From NCBI GenBank assembly GCA_018907035.1, contig JACCIC010000027.1, positions 3,787,001 to 3,851,000 on the forward strand: DNA of 64,000 nucleotides, given 5' to 3'. How positions within the stretch are numbered: position 1 is the stretch's first letter; every line of letters begins with the position of its first letter. The notes below the pieces were generated by a model. It saw only the letters and a program-made list of their open reading frames with translations, had not been told where the DNA came from and did no database searches. This stretch comes from Sycobia sp. Sy_11 (taxonomy: Eukaryota; Arthropoda; Insecta; Hymenoptera; Epichrysomallidae). This document shows positions 23,605 to 34,997 of this stretch, one piece after another. Made by a program: the position numbers and the translations under genes.

Positions 23605-23965
23605 TAGTATAATAAATTCGAAAAAATTATATTTGAATAAAGTTTATTATTTCTGAAATTACAGAATAATTTCTTTAAGCGGAAATTTTTTTTAATTGTT
23701 TATAAAAAACCGTATTTTTTCGATTTGTGTGAAAAGAGCCTAGAGGCGGGCTGAGCGACTAGGTGCTAAGGCGGGTTGAGCCGAAGCACGAAGTAATACA
23801 AATCGAAATTTATTTAAAATTTTATCGTTTTGAAAATAGAAAACTGAAATAATAGTTTTCTTATAAATAAAATAAAAAGAAATTATTTTCTCCGTTCCAG
23901 AAAGAGTTAAAATTTAAAATATTACACAGTATATTTTTTTTATATAAATTTCAAATCTTGCTAAA
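23605..23965 (+). other. gypsy 5' leader
   Basis: Untranslated leader between the primer binding site and gag. It includes a GC-rich imperfect repeat (GGCGGGCTGAGC / GGCGGGTTGAGC) at about 23736-23783 that could form part of a packaging structure (inference). Confidence 0.5.
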
Positions 23966-25130
23966 ATGGCAAAACCGCGCGTGAGCTGGATCTTTAAACT
24001 GACGAAAGAGCAAATCGAACGAGAACTCGCTAAAAACAATTTACCTATAGAAGGTACAAAAGCGTATTTGCGACAAAATTTAATTTCATATGTACGGGCT
24101 CACCCGGAGCTATTTTTCGACAAACCGGAAGATGAAAAAGACTTCAACGAAGATGTAAATCGAACTCAAGATCTTGAAGAAATTGAGGAAGAATTTCGTC
24201 AATTACGTATGCAACTCTTAAATCAACAAGCAGCTGCATCAACGTCCAGTCCAGTCGTGGCACACCCAGCTGCGAACACACCTTTTAGCACTCCGCTTGC
24301 TACTGTAGACGTGCAGCAACCGTCGGCTGCACAAGAAAACGCCAAAGTGATAGACCAAATGAGAAAGTGGAATTGTTACTTTGATGGCAAAAACCTACAC
24401 TATTTCCTCGAAAGGATCCATGAGTTGAAAAGAGCATATAATTTATCCAAACAGCAAATTTTGAATGGATTCCCGGAACTATTGCGAGGTGATGCACAAT
24501 TATGGCATAGGAATTATGCCTCAAATTTTAAAACGTTTTCGGAATTAGAAGAAGGGTTAAGAAAATTCTATTTATCACCTAGCGAACGTCGAAATCTTGA
24601 TCGATAAATCCATAACCGTGTACAAGAATCTAATGAAGACATCCGTGCATTCGACATTTCATTAATTACACTAATGAAACGTCGAGAAGGTTTTACGGAA
24701 GAACAAAAAACCGAAACGATGTACTACAATATGCTCGCCGAATAAAGATTACATATTCGTCGTGATGACGTCACAACAACGTCATATCGTCCAACAAGTA
24801 GAAGAGTATCTGGAAACCAAAAAACAGTGTGAGAGACAGAAAATTACGAAAAATCACACTTCCACACTAGAATATAAAACAAGAAAACCGGAGATCCGAG
24901 TACATAACTTTAACAATAAAATTGCTTCAGTATACGACCGAACTAAGTGTTGCTGGAAGTGCAAACAAACGGGCCACGATCGTTTTAAGTGCACAAGCCA
25001 GCAAAAAATCTTTTGTTCATATTGTGGTCGTGATAATGTGTACACCCGTGATTGCAAGTGCCACCCGTCGGGAAACGCCAGGAGGGCCGAGCCCACGCCG
25101 AACCTAGCTCGGCCCAACAACAACAACTAG
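23966..25130 (+). pseudogene. gag: gypsy gag
   Basis: The start ATG at 23966 gives MAKPRVSWIFKLTKEQIERE. Residues 10-50 resemble a SAP-type fold (L...GLP..G.K..LR..L). A capsid-like part follows with LRGDAQLWHRNYASNFKTF. The frame stops at 24605, resumes in phase to a second TAA near 24743, then shifts; the 3' part (24762-25130) carries a CCHC knuckle (CWKCKQTGHDRFKC) and a second one with Val in place of His (CSYCGRDNVYTRDC). The end overlaps pol in the -1 frame at a canonical slippery site. Two stops and one frameshift make it non-functional. Confidence 0.9.
25070..25115 (+). promoter_or_regulatory. -1 programmed ribosomal frameshift signal
   Basis: The heptamer G GGA AAC (25070-25076) is in the correct phase of the gag frame for simultaneous slippage. 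After a 7-base spacer, GGGCCGAGC (25084-25092) pairs perfectly with GCTCGGCCC (25107-25115) around a 14-base loop. The pol frame is -1 relative to gag here, exactly what slippage would give. Seen directly; function inferred from the canonical layout. Confidence 0.85.
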
Positions 25131-28100
25131 AAATAGAAACAGACAACAGACATTTTGTAAGAGTAATGATCGGCGATTACGAAGTGTCCGCCCTTTTGGA
25201 TACAGGATCGGTAAGTTCCTATGTGAGTGAACAACTGAGTGAAATTTGTATGAAATTCGGATGGCATACTGAGCCAAGTAATCGAATTACAGTCTTGGCA
25301 AATGGCTCAGAAATAAGCCTTGGAAGAAATATTTATGGACCAATATATGTGCAAGGAAAAAGATTCCAACAAAAATTTTTAGTAATGAATGGATTGAGCC
25401 ATCCTATGCTCTTAGGTATGGATAATCTAAAAAAACTTGAAATCCATATAATATTAAACAACTGTGAGATAAGCAAATCAGTAAACGATCAAATACATCA
25501 AGTATGTACAATTGATACACCGTACGGACTACAGGATTTAAATCTAACCGAACATCAGCGATTAGAAAAGTTTTTAAAAACAGAGATGGATAAATTTAAC
25601 TTTATCAAAGGTCCTACTCCGCTCCTGCAACATGAAATCGTCGTGGAAGAAAAAACACCAATTAAACAAAAATATCGGCCAAGAAATCCGGCCATGCAAG
25701 AAATTATCAATCAGGAGGTTGATAAAATGCTAAACGAAAACGTAATTCAACCGTTAAGCAGTCCGTGGAGTTCACCAGTCGTTATTGTAAAAAAGAAGGA
25801 CGGAAAAGCACGATTCTGTGTGGATTTCAGAAAAGTAAATAAGGTTACAAAGAAAGACGCTTATCCTCTTCTGCAAATTAATGCTACACTAGACAAGCTA
25901 CGAGGAGCCCGATATCTATCCACATTAGATTTAAAAAATGGATATTGGCAAGTAGCTTTAACACCAGAAAGCCGTCCTATCACTGCCTTTACCGTCGCCG
26001 GAAAAGGCCTATATGAATTCAACGTAATGCCGTTTAGCCTACATTCAGCACCGGCTACCTTCCAACGACTCTTAGACAGAGTGATCACTCTGGAAATGGC
26101 TCCGTATGCATTTGCATATTTAGACGACATCGTAGTAGTCTCGTCTACGTTTGAGGAGCATCTACAAAAATTAAAAGAAGTTTTCAACCGGTTAAGAATA
26201 GCGAAATTAAAACCCAATCCAGATAAATGCCATTTCGCCCGCTAAAGTCTAAAATATTTAGGACATATTGTAGACAAAAACGGTCTACAAACCGATCCGG
26301 AAAAGGTGGCTGCTGTACTAAATTTAGCACCACCTAAAAACATGAAAGAAATTCAGCGATTTATGGGTCTAATATCATGGTACAGACGATTTCTTAAAGA
26401 TATCTCGAATGCTGCCGCACCACTACATCGACTTACTAGAAGAAAAGCTAAGTGGACCTGGGGAGAAACCGAGCAAGATGCGTTTGACAAAATCAAGCAG
26501 CTTCTCACAAACGCACCCATCCTTTCCTGTCCAGACTGGAGCCGCACGTTTATCCTGCAAACGGATGCCAGTAAAGAAAGATTAGGAGCTGCGCTTACTC
26601 AAGCGTATGAGAACAATGAACGAGTCATCGCCTTTGCAAGTCCAACAGTCTCCCGAGCCGAAAAAAACTATTCCGCCACTGAGCTAGAATGTCTAGCAAT
26701 TAAATGGGGTGCGTGGAAATTTCGAGATTATCTCGAAGGATATCATTTTATTGTACTCACCGACCATCAATCGCTAAAATGGCTTAACAACATAGAGAAT
26801 CCGTCCGGTCGTTTAGCCCGCTGGGCATTTGAATTAAGCCAGTACGATTTCGAAATTAAATATCGTCCTGGTAAAGATAATTTATTAGCTGATACTCTAT
26901 CCCGACAGCCACTAGCCGTCGAAGCAACTACAATTAAAATCGCAGATTGGTACGAAAAAATATACAAAAATGTGGAGAGTGATCCTGAAAACTACCCCGA
27001 TTTTTGTATCATTAATGGAAGATTATATAAGCATATTTTACACACATTAGACTTTAATGATACGAGTGAAAATTTGCAATGGAAGATCTGCGTACCGAAA
27101 TCCGAGCAACATAGAGTACTAAACGAAGTACATAACGATCCTACTGCTGGTCATCTAGGAATCTCGAAAACTCTTGTTAAGATATCCAAAAGCTATTACT
27201 GGCCTGGAACGCTCCGGATAACAAATGTAAGAAATTGCGAGAATTGTCACCAATTTAAATCTCAACAACAATCACCGGCTGGAAAATTGCATGCGACGTT
27301 AGTCGAACAGCCTTGGGATATCGTGGCCGTTGATCTTATAGGACCACTCCCAAGATCAACAAAATTGAACCTGGCTATTACTCATGCAGGATAAATTAAC
27401 AAAGTGGGTAGAATTAAAACCCTTACGAAAAGCGACTGCCGAGGCTATAACGCTGGCAGTTAAACAGCAAGTCATTCTACGTTTCGGATGCCCGAAAATT
27501 ATAATTTCCGATAATGGACGACAATTCGTGTCAAAAGAATTTACGGAAATGCTGTCAAAATCCGGAATAACTCACAGAAAAACACCACCGTATACGCCGC
27601 AGTGTAATCCAGTAGAGCGAGCAAATAAAGTAATAAAAACTATGATTTCTCAATACATAGAGAAAAATCATCGAACATGGGATTGCTATTTGCACGAGCT
27701 ACAGTTCGCGTATAATACCGCTACATCCGAAACAACGGGATTTACACCCGCTTACATAAATTTTGGGAGAGAATTAAGAGCACCCGGGTCTCTTGTCCAA
27801 AAATTTGGTCAAAATTGTAATATTACAGCCGAGAATCAGATCAAAAAAATACAAGAGACAATAGAACTTGTACAAAGTCAACTAGCTCGGAGCTTCCAAA
27901 AACAAAAACATTACTACGATCAAAACCGTCGAAAATGGAACCCGGAAATCGGCGATTATGTATATAAACGTTCACACGAATTATCAAATAAAATAGACGC
28001 ATTTAACGCAAAATTAGCTCCAAAATATCTGGGTCCGTATACTATTTTCAGGAAGGTATCGCCAGTTATATACGACCTGAAAGATAATAAAGGTCAAATT

Positions 28101-28166
28101 ATTAAACATATTCATATCAAGGATCTACGTAAAAGATATAACAATCTAGATAAGATACCACCATGA
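25077..28166 (+). pseudogene. pol: gypsy pol (protease, RT, RNase H, integrase)
   Basis: After the frameshift site the -1 frame reads protease with SALLDTGSVSS (catalytic Asp codon at 25199) and later HPMLLGMDNL. RT has KKDGKARFCVDFRKVN, LDLKNGYWQV and the active site YLDD (26117-26128). A TAA at 26243 interrupts the RT thumb. RNase H follows with TDASKERLGAAL, ATELECLAI and LTDHQSLKWL. Integrase has the zinc motif (H...H, CENC), DLIGPLP, SDNGRQF and NPVERANK, so the DDE triad is present. A -1 shift near 27370-27390 splits integrase in front of MQDKLTKWVEL. The C-terminus ends at 28166. Two breaks make this copy inactive. Confidence 0.92.
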
Positions 28167-28211
28167 ATCCACTATATAAGGGCCGATCAGAGGCCCAAGT
28201 GTTCAGTCAAA

Positions 28212-28729
28212 ATGCAGCACCCTGTCGAACAAGAGTTCTGCCGTCAATTCCTGGAACTCAGTGTTCCCATCAAGTGCTATGGACTGCCATTCCATGCACT
28301 AATTAATACTGGGACACTGATGACCACGGCTTCAGCAGAAATCGGCAGAATACTTGAGCGACGTGGTGCTCGGCGTGTATATGGTGAAGCGGTTCTCTTA
28401 ACCGGGACCCGTTATACACCGTTGATCCCGTCAACGTTGTATCTACATACACGCTGTAGGTGGAGTACACCTGCAAGGATAAAACTAAGATCAGTAATTT
28501 TGCCATAGTCCCAGACCAGCCCGTGGACATCATTTTTGGTATGGCAGAAATTAATAAAATCGGATTTCGCATTCTGTGGAACTTAAGAAGTCCAGCAGCC
28601 CAGGAACGTCGCCGAGAAAACAGGCGACTACATCGAAGAGCAGCCAGAAGAGTCGCCGCCAGACTAGAAGATGAGGGAATTTACATCACCACCGACTCTG
28701 AAGATCCTAGCATCGACAGCGATTAAAAC
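28212..28729 (+). pseudogene. extra retropepsin-like frame downstream of integrase
   Basis: An ATG at 28212, 46 bases after the pol stop, opens a frame with PIKCYGLPFHALINTGTLMT. It has the layout of a retropepsin flap-strand and catalytic loop, except Asn (codon 28305-28307) stands where Asp should be. After a frame change near 28460-28480 it continues FAIVPDQPVDIIFGMAEINK, matching the second half of a retropepsin (DII.GMD.L). An Arg-rich stretch (RRRENRRLHRRAARRV) and an acidic tail follow, ending at 28726. The polyprotein already contains a normal protease, so this is a second, probably catalytically dead, protease-like product. One frameshift is present. Confidence 0.65.
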
Positions 28730-29204
28730 TGTAAGGAAATTATATTCTATTAAATTTAATTATATTAGTAATATTCTATTAAATTTAATTATATTTTATC
28801 GTATTTTAAAATTATTGAAATAAAAGGGAAGGAAAATTTGTACAATTTTGATATAAATGATTATTTAAAAAAAAAAAAAAAAAAATAATTTTTAAAATGT
28901 TAATTTTTTTTTATTTTTTATTTCAATAATTTAAAAATAATTGTAAAAATTTTATATTTAAATGATTAAATGAAAAAAGTAAATTTAATCATTTATATTT
29001 ATATATGACATTGTAAAACCGACCAAGTATTTATATATTAAGAGCGAACAAGGGTTGATGCCCTCTTGAGAAAAATAAAATTTAGCCCGAGAAAGGTTAA
29101 ATAAAAATTTTAAATCAAATAATAATTTTAAATTTAAACTTAAATTTAAAATTATTATTTAGTTCTCGTTAATAGTTACTAGCGAACACACATAGTTTAG
29201 AAAT
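28730..29204 (+). other. AT-rich spacer within the gypsy element
   Basis: AT-rich, with a poly(A) run at about 28868-28885 and repeated ATATTCTATTAAATTTAAT blocks at about 28740-28790. No coding signal. Confidence 0.6.
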
Positions 29205-29858
29205 ATGTACAAAAAATTACTCACCCGGGCGCAGCGCGACCTGCTCGTCGCCGAGCAGGAATTAAATAACACCTTAAAAATACCGGTACGTCCGCGTTTG
29301 GTCGTACCTCCAGCACGACCGCCTCGTCTGCAGGTGGAAGGCCGACGATCGTCCATCCTAACACAGGTCGTGCCGAAACCTGCAGCCGTCCCAACGTCAC
29401 CACGGGTCAGCGAGGCGGACGTGCCTCCAGCCGACGGCGAGCAGCCCGCGCTGCCGAGTAATGCCCGATCACCCGGGCCACCACGACTTGCGCCGCCACT
29501 GCTGCCAGCAGCACATACGGCTCCGCTGGGGATGCCGTTGATACCGGCACCCGAGTACAAACCACACGGTTCGGCCCCGACGGACGACGCGCCCCCCTGG
29601 CGTGCGTTTGTCTACGACGAGGAAGCTACTTTGTTTTTCCGTCTGGGAGCCGTGCGGCATCGCCAGCGAATCGGGAATCGGCGGTTCCACATGCGGATGG
29701 ATCCAAAAACGGGGCATGTGCGATGTGTCACGTGCTCCGAGAAGAAAATTTGTATGTTCACACTTTTATATTTAAAATACACACATTATTATTTTTTTTG
29801 TAACACACATTTCATTTTTTTTATACACACAATATTTTTTTTAATATTGCAACTGTGA
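29205..29858 (+). CDS. gypsy accessory ORF, Pro/Ala-rich, unassigned
   Basis: An ATG-initiated 217-codon frame. Residues 1-25 are helical (MYKKLLTRAQRDLLVAEQEL). Residues 30-120 are Pro/Ala/Arg-rich. A compact segment follows with WRAFVYDEEATLFFRLGAVR and a CVTC pair (VRCVTCSEKK). After about 29750 base use turns AT-rich, so the real product may end there or be spliced at the GTATG near 29751. The region is far richer in GC than the rest of the element. A related reading frame exists in the second gypsy copy (60646-60886, minus). No known family recognised; it sits where envelope or accessory genes are found, but no signal peptide or membrane segment supports an envelope. Confidence 0.55.
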   Translation: MYKKLLTRAQRDLLVAEQELNNTLKIPVRPRLVVPPARPPRLQVEGRRSSILTQVVPKPAAVPTSPRVSEADVPPADGEQPALPSNARSPGPPRLAPPLLPAAHTAPLGMPLIPAPEYKPHGSAPTDDAPPWRAFVYDEEATLFFRLGAVRHRQRIGNRRFHMRMDPKTGHVRCVTCSEKKICMFTLLYLKYTHYYFFCNTHFIFFIHTIFFLILQL

Positions 29859-30089
29859 ATAATAATTTCATATGATTGTTAAAAATTATAAACAGTACAA
29901 ACTGCAATTATATACGAAATAAAAATATTTCAATATCCTGCACTTCACTCTATATATATATATATAACTTACATTGCAACATTCTCGAGAAAATTCTTAT
30001 ATTACTTGTTCCAGCCAAGCTCGCACGCCGTGTCCTTCTGCAATTATATACAATATTTTTTTTGCACTATACACAAGCGTCGCGCTCCC
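29859..30089 (+). other. gypsy 3' untranslated region
   Basis: AT-rich with a short (TA)n, between the accessory frame and the polypurine tract. The open frames here are fortuitous and run into the LTR. Confidence 0.5.
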
Positions 30090-30104
30090 GAAAAAGGAGG
30101 GAGA
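30090..30104 (+). promoter_or_regulatory. polypurine tract
   Basis: GAAAAAGGAGGGAGA lies directly before the TG of the 3' LTR, the standard plus-strand primer site of LTR retrotransposons. Confidence 0.85.
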
Positions 30105-31611
30105 TGCGACGGCCAAAAACATGGCCGCGCAAATTCATTTCGAACAAAGAATTTATTATACGCGTTAAAATTTAAATACTTAAGATGGTGTTAGATCTAA
30201 TTTGGTGGATGTATTTTACAATGCATACACGGACTTAGATGTATAAACGCCACAACAAATAATATCGAGTATCATTAGAAATAATATATTAAATATATTA
30301 TTTCTACAATTATAAAATTAAAACTCGCGTATACACCGAATAAACACCGAAAACCGGGCAAGGGTCGCGACGACTACTGGAGAAGGTAGTCATCGCAACT
30401 GCCGAAACTCGAACAAGTAGAGAGAGAACGCGATATCTAGTCTCTCTCTCTACCACTAAGTTAAGTACAGAGTATGCCGTAGAGGGGATACACTGCGCGC
30501 GGCAAGAGAGAGCGCGTTCAATGTATTAGACCGGCGGCCGCTATCCCCCTCTAATACGTGCCGCACGCACACTACTGCACGCTCTCACTAAACAGCCTGA
30601 GCCGCAACGAATGTAGCGAGCGCGCGAATTCCAGTATATACAACGGGTGTCTGAAAACGAATGCACCCGCTGTATTTAATTAAATTAATTAATACAAACG
30701 ATTTAATATACACATAATGTATAAATATATGTAATTAAATGTTTAAAATTGTACACATGTATATTATTACTGTGCGCAGCACACCGGCTGTAAATAATAA
30801 CAAAATATAAAACAATAATTATTATAATTATTATTGATTATTATTATTATTGTAATTATTATAATTGTTAATATAATTATTATAATTCGGCGCCTCGTCC
30901 GAAATTAAACGAGCGGCGACGGAATTATCCGATTATTTTATTATAAAAGGGTCTGCAAAAGGCAAAATCGGCAATTCGCCCGGTGAACCAACTGCCCCGA
31001 AGTTGTTTCACACGAACTCCTCCCGGAGCTAGAATCTTTCCAGAGCTCAAATTAATCCCTACTTTTTCCTTTCCGAAATTATTAACTTGATCTCTGTTGC
31101 GAGGCGCTCCTCAAAAGACAGACGGTTAATAATTTACCTTTCCTAAGTAAACGTGATCCTGGTTGCGAGGTGCTCCTCAAAAGACCAGCAGTTTACTTAT
31201 TCCGACTAGAAATTCTTCCCTTAAATCTTGATCCTGGTTGCGAGGCGCTCCTCAAAAGACCAGCGGAGTTAAGTTTTCCTTATTTTTTATTCCACTTAAA
31301 ATCAACCTGTCTCGGTTCATTAGTTCCCCAATAGCGCAAAATTAGCTTAAATAAAAATATTGATCTAGCAGTAAATTACTGTTATTAATTATTTTTGTGT
31401 TTATATTTATTTGTTTCAGAATCCTGTAAATAGAGGAATTGGTCTATTTTTCAGATAAATAAATAAATTTTTGTTATAAAAAAATTTATACTGTGTTGAA
31501 ATAAAATTATTTTCCTGAAACCGCCGCCCGATCCTGAAAAACTTCCTCCCCTCTCAAACTACCCTGGGAAGATACCGCGTAGGCTATCCCGAGGCGGATA
31601 GGAACGTTACA
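30105..31611 (+). repeat. 3' LTR of the gypsy element
   Basis: Begins TGCGACGGCC after the polypurine tract and ends GAACGTTACA, followed by the CCAT duplication. About 99% identical to the 5' LTR by eye. Contains the same 3-unit stem-loop array (31076-31272); all three outer stems are still complementary, apart from one change in the 5' arm of unit 3 (CTTAAATC). Confidence 0.95.
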
Positions 31612-32760
31612 CCATAAAGTGATTCGAGTTGATGGTTCAGCTTTTCTTTCACGAAGATTCACAGGTGTCTTACTGCTGAATTCCTCAGAATGAAGTTTCG
31701 TATGATGTTTGTAACCGCAAATGTAACAGTTAGCTTTTATGGACAGTCTTCAATTCTATGCTTAGAGCTTAGATAATTGAAAAAGAGCTTAGATTGTGCT
31801 GCATGTTCTTTCCTCTTAGCTGGTGCAAAATCTGCGAACTGCTTAAAATAGTTCACAAAATGCGGTCAAAGGGAACAAGGTATAGCATTATTTCTTTTGG
31901 AAGTTAAGGTGGTGACTTGTGTCAACATATATTTAGTAGATGAATTAGATTTTTCATCAGCTCCCGTATTATTTTTAATGCGAATTTTCTCAGTGTAGCC
32001 ATGTTTCAGTTCTGACAAACTCATCCAAATCCTCGACGATATCTAGACTTTAAATCCTAGACTCTAAGAATTTTTTAAAGTCTACAAATGTTGGGAATTC
32101 GTTATCGCAATCTCTGTTAACTAAGCGTATCCACTCTAGTCGTCTCAACGATGGCAATTTATTTTCAATTAACTGTATAAATATCATATCTCAATGTTCA
32201 AGTGGCAGTTTTAGAGAGGTGAACAAATTTTTACTCTCCAAGGCAGTATACAATAAATACTCACCAGTTTCCATAGAGTTTGTTGGAAGACGCACAAGCG
32301 TATTAAAATGGATAGAGAATCTTAATAGAGGATTATCGCAACGGCTACAGAACGCCACCCAAGCCGAGAGAAAGTTCTCATCCACCAAATCAAAAATTAA
32401 TAATGGTAGGAATCGCAGTATCGTATAACACAAGGGACTGAAATTTGTTTTTAAAGCTTTGCCAATCGCTGGCTGCGATTAAAGTTAGGTAATTTTACCT
32501 TTTTAAGAGAGGCCCATGATAAATGGGTTATTGCCGCCGTAGTTGAGAATACGTTCTGAGTAGGAGACTGAATACTTCCGAGGCTTGTAATACATTCATT
32601 TCACCATGCCTTGGTTGACAACTATTCAGATACTGCATTATTATATAAATCTAATTTGAAATAACTACGTTCCTTCAGTAAATGCCGAGAAGCAACTTAA
32701 AGTTAAGCAACTTAAGCAGTTTAAAGTCTCGCTGATACATTATGTGTCAAAAAAAAACAT
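31612..32760 (-). pseudogene. BEL/Pao gag
   Basis: Continuing from the protease half across the gypsy insertion, the minus strand reads a zinc-knuckle-like CYICGYKHHTKLHSEEF at about 31660-31740. Further up, ENKLPSLRRLEWIRLVNRDC is followed by EFPTFVDFKKFLE at about 32050-32160, and LPNFNRSQR lies near 32480. These match the BEL/Pao gag (capsid-like helices, then ...L..FL..R...L). Many stops and shifts; the N-terminus fades near 32750. Confidence 0.75.
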
Positions 32761-33028
32761 ATACTTATATAAAATTCAATTATTTTATAAATTGAATTTT
32801 ATAAATTCAATTGCAACAAAATGCAGGTTCACGTCCAAAAAATTAACTTAGCATGAACATAATTGTATTGGACATTATCACAATTTGATCGGAGTATATG
32901 AATTCAGAATCGTAAAAAATTTGCTAATTATAGTCTATAAACCTTTTCCAGCACTAATTTAATTATTTTTTTATATTTTTATAGCTTCCAATCATAACGT
33001 ATTTAACATATAGCACCTTCATATTGAG

Positions 33029-33032
<4 letters not shown>

Positions 33033-33092
<60 letters not shown>
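33033..33092. repeat. (GA)n microsatellite
   Basis: About 30 uninterrupted GA units. Confidence 0.95.
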
Positions 33093-33095
<3 letters not shown>

Positions 33096-34301
33096 CGTGA
33101 GAGCATGGGAATACTTACAGGTGTGTATGTTATTAAAAAATGTATTTTTTCTTAATCGGTAGGATAGCGCTAAAATTAAAATTTGGTGGATAAATATCAA
33201 TTGTAAATTAGGTTTTGCCCTCAGCTGCCCACAGCCTAGTACGTTTTTATGTTTTTTTTCGGGATAACGAAAGCTAGAATAGGTTTTTCTTGTAATTGGA
33301 TACAAAAATAATTAGTAATAAACATATATGTTAATTTATTTCTAATTTAAAAAATTATAGAAAAGAAACTGATATATACAAGATTCATAAAATTCAATGT
33401 TCTAAATTTATGAATTACAATTAACGGAAATCAATTATGAAATTTATTTAAAATAATCACTGCACTTAAAATATGTTTATTAAAATATATAACAAAGGCA
33501 AATATAGAATATATATATATAGCAAAGACAAATTTCAACTTATTCAATGAGGTATAAAAACTTAATTTATCGTAACTGCATGTTATTGTGTTTATTCTTG
33601 AGAAAATCTATACAATAAGTATAAAGAAAATATTGAACGATCGAAACGTTAGTATTTTTTCATACTTCTTTTGCATACTCCAAATATAGTATTAATTAAC
33701 AGCGTAGTACTGAATTTATGAACAGATAATGTATATAGGGACCCATATAAATATCAAAATTCTTCCTCAAATAAAAATTTATCAAAATCATAATTATATA
33801 GTTTGTAAAAATAATAAAATGAAAATTCAAAAATTTTTCCGTAAACTTGTATTTAAAAATGCATTTGAAAAGCGACTCATGCCATATTCATAAATAGAAA
33901 AAATAAAAAAAATCAAATTTTAGAGATAAAATTCATTGACCTTTTATTACATTATTATTATAATTTATTATTACAAGGCGCAAGTTTTCTTTGACCGCAG
34001 AATTGACTGTATTTTTGGTAAAGGTCATAGCTATCGATGAACAATATCTGCTGCTATATACTCTTTCGTTTCGTTGAAATGAAGCACAAATTTTCATCGA
34101 AAATATAAAATATAAAAACATGAATCTGTAATGTTCCGTTTCTTGTCTTTCTCTGTTTAGCAGATTTTCTGATATTTTATTTAAATTGTCGCTTATTATT
34201 AGGTTTCTTTTCAAGAGAGAGAAACGTATCAAAACAGGTAAATGAAGTTGAGGAAATAAGTATTAACTCGGTTGGTTCTTTTTGAATTATTATAACAAAA
34301 A

Positions 34302-34303
<2 letters not shown>

Positions 34304-34396
<93 letters not shown>

Positions 34397-34397
34397 C
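34304..34397. repeat. (CA)n followed by (GCAC)n microsatellite
   Basis: About 31 CA units to 34365, then about 8 GCAC units. Confidence 0.95.
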
Positions 34398-34997
34398 ATA
34401 CACATTCTTAGATTTCGCGCGGCCTTTATCTACATTCGTTTCTGTCTATTTATAGTTTTTTATATTTATTCGTCTATTTACAAGAAACTGAATGGATTTA
34501 TACTTTCCTTTGTATTTTGAAAATTATTTTCTCTTGTTGTTTATCACTTTAGTGAGTAATACTAAAAGGTCGAAATTTTGGTAAGAATAAGTAAAATTAT
34601 TTTTAGAAAAATTTCCGTTTTCAAGCGTTTCATTATAATTTAAATTAAATAAATTATTTTGTCTTATAAACATCAATTTACATGATTTGTAATTGCAAAG
34701 GTTTGTCGGGTAAAAACTTGCTAAAACTATTATAATAACGTCATTTGGAGACAAGGAACGCCTTTTCTGTGAATTAATAAACTTAATAATTAATTCTGTG
34801 AATTAATTTCATACGTCTCAAAATTAATTGCCTTATTCCGGTGGATCACTTTTGCAGGTGAATAAAAATTGCTTTTTCAGGACTCGAGCGTGCCTATTCT
34901 TCTGAGCCAGCAGTTTTTGAGTAAAGGTGTTTTCATTTTGCCTGATAGAGGATTTTTTACTAAGAATTATTTAAATTAATATAATTTCTCATACTAT

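Larger units (their letters stand above)
22082..31611 (+). mobile_element. Ty3/gypsy retrotransposon, full length, 9.5 kb
   Basis: Two long LTRs (22082-23586 and 30105-31611), flanked by the 4-bp target duplication CCAT (22078-22081 and 31612-31615), enclose a primer binding site, gag, protease-RT-RNase H-integrase in that order, and two extra open frames. RT before integrase places it in Ty3/gypsy. It sits inside a BEL/Pao element on the other strand, so it is the younger of the two. Stops and frameshifts in gag and pol show that this copy is no longer autonomous even though its LTRs differ at only about 13 sites by eye. Confidence 0.95.
18300..32760 (-). mobile_element. BEL/Pao retrotransposon, minus strand, split by a gypsy insertion
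   Basis: Minus-strand fragments give, in order from high to low coordinates, gag with a zinc knuckle (31612-32760), aspartic protease (21515-22081), reverse transcriptase (20543-21454), RNase H region (20141-20521), integrase (18636-19634) and the DUF5641 tail (18381-18566). The part 22082-31611 is a later Ty3/gypsy insertion; the two BEL halves abut at the duplicated CCAT. A Penelope terminal fragment also interrupts integrase at about 18885-19127. The LTRs are not resolved; a short duplicated block around AATAATTCATGAACATCT at 18329 and 18362 lies where the 3' LTR should begin. Confidence 0.85.
32761..34994. other. AT-rich intergenic DNA with two microsatellites
   Basis: No gene supported. 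Short frames at 33003-33305 and 34177-34389 are products of (GA)n and (CA)n tracts. Confidence 0.5.

Noticed and set aside
29159..29717. Minus-strand Gly/Ala-rich frames opposite the Pro-rich accessory ORF
   Set aside because: Shadow frames of a GC-rich coding segment; the plus-strand frame has the conserved counterpart in the second gypsy copy.
29205..29858. Envelope gene of an errantivirus-like element
   Set aside because: No signal peptide, fusion motif or transmembrane segment; the hydrophobic end comes from T-rich codons beyond the GC-rich part.
32191..32433. Short frames on both strands in the BEL gag region as separate genes
   Set aside because: The real minus-strand gag reads in other frames here; these are shadows.
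34177..34389. Val/Cys-rich frame
   Set aside because: Product of the (CA)n/(GCAC)n microsatellite.
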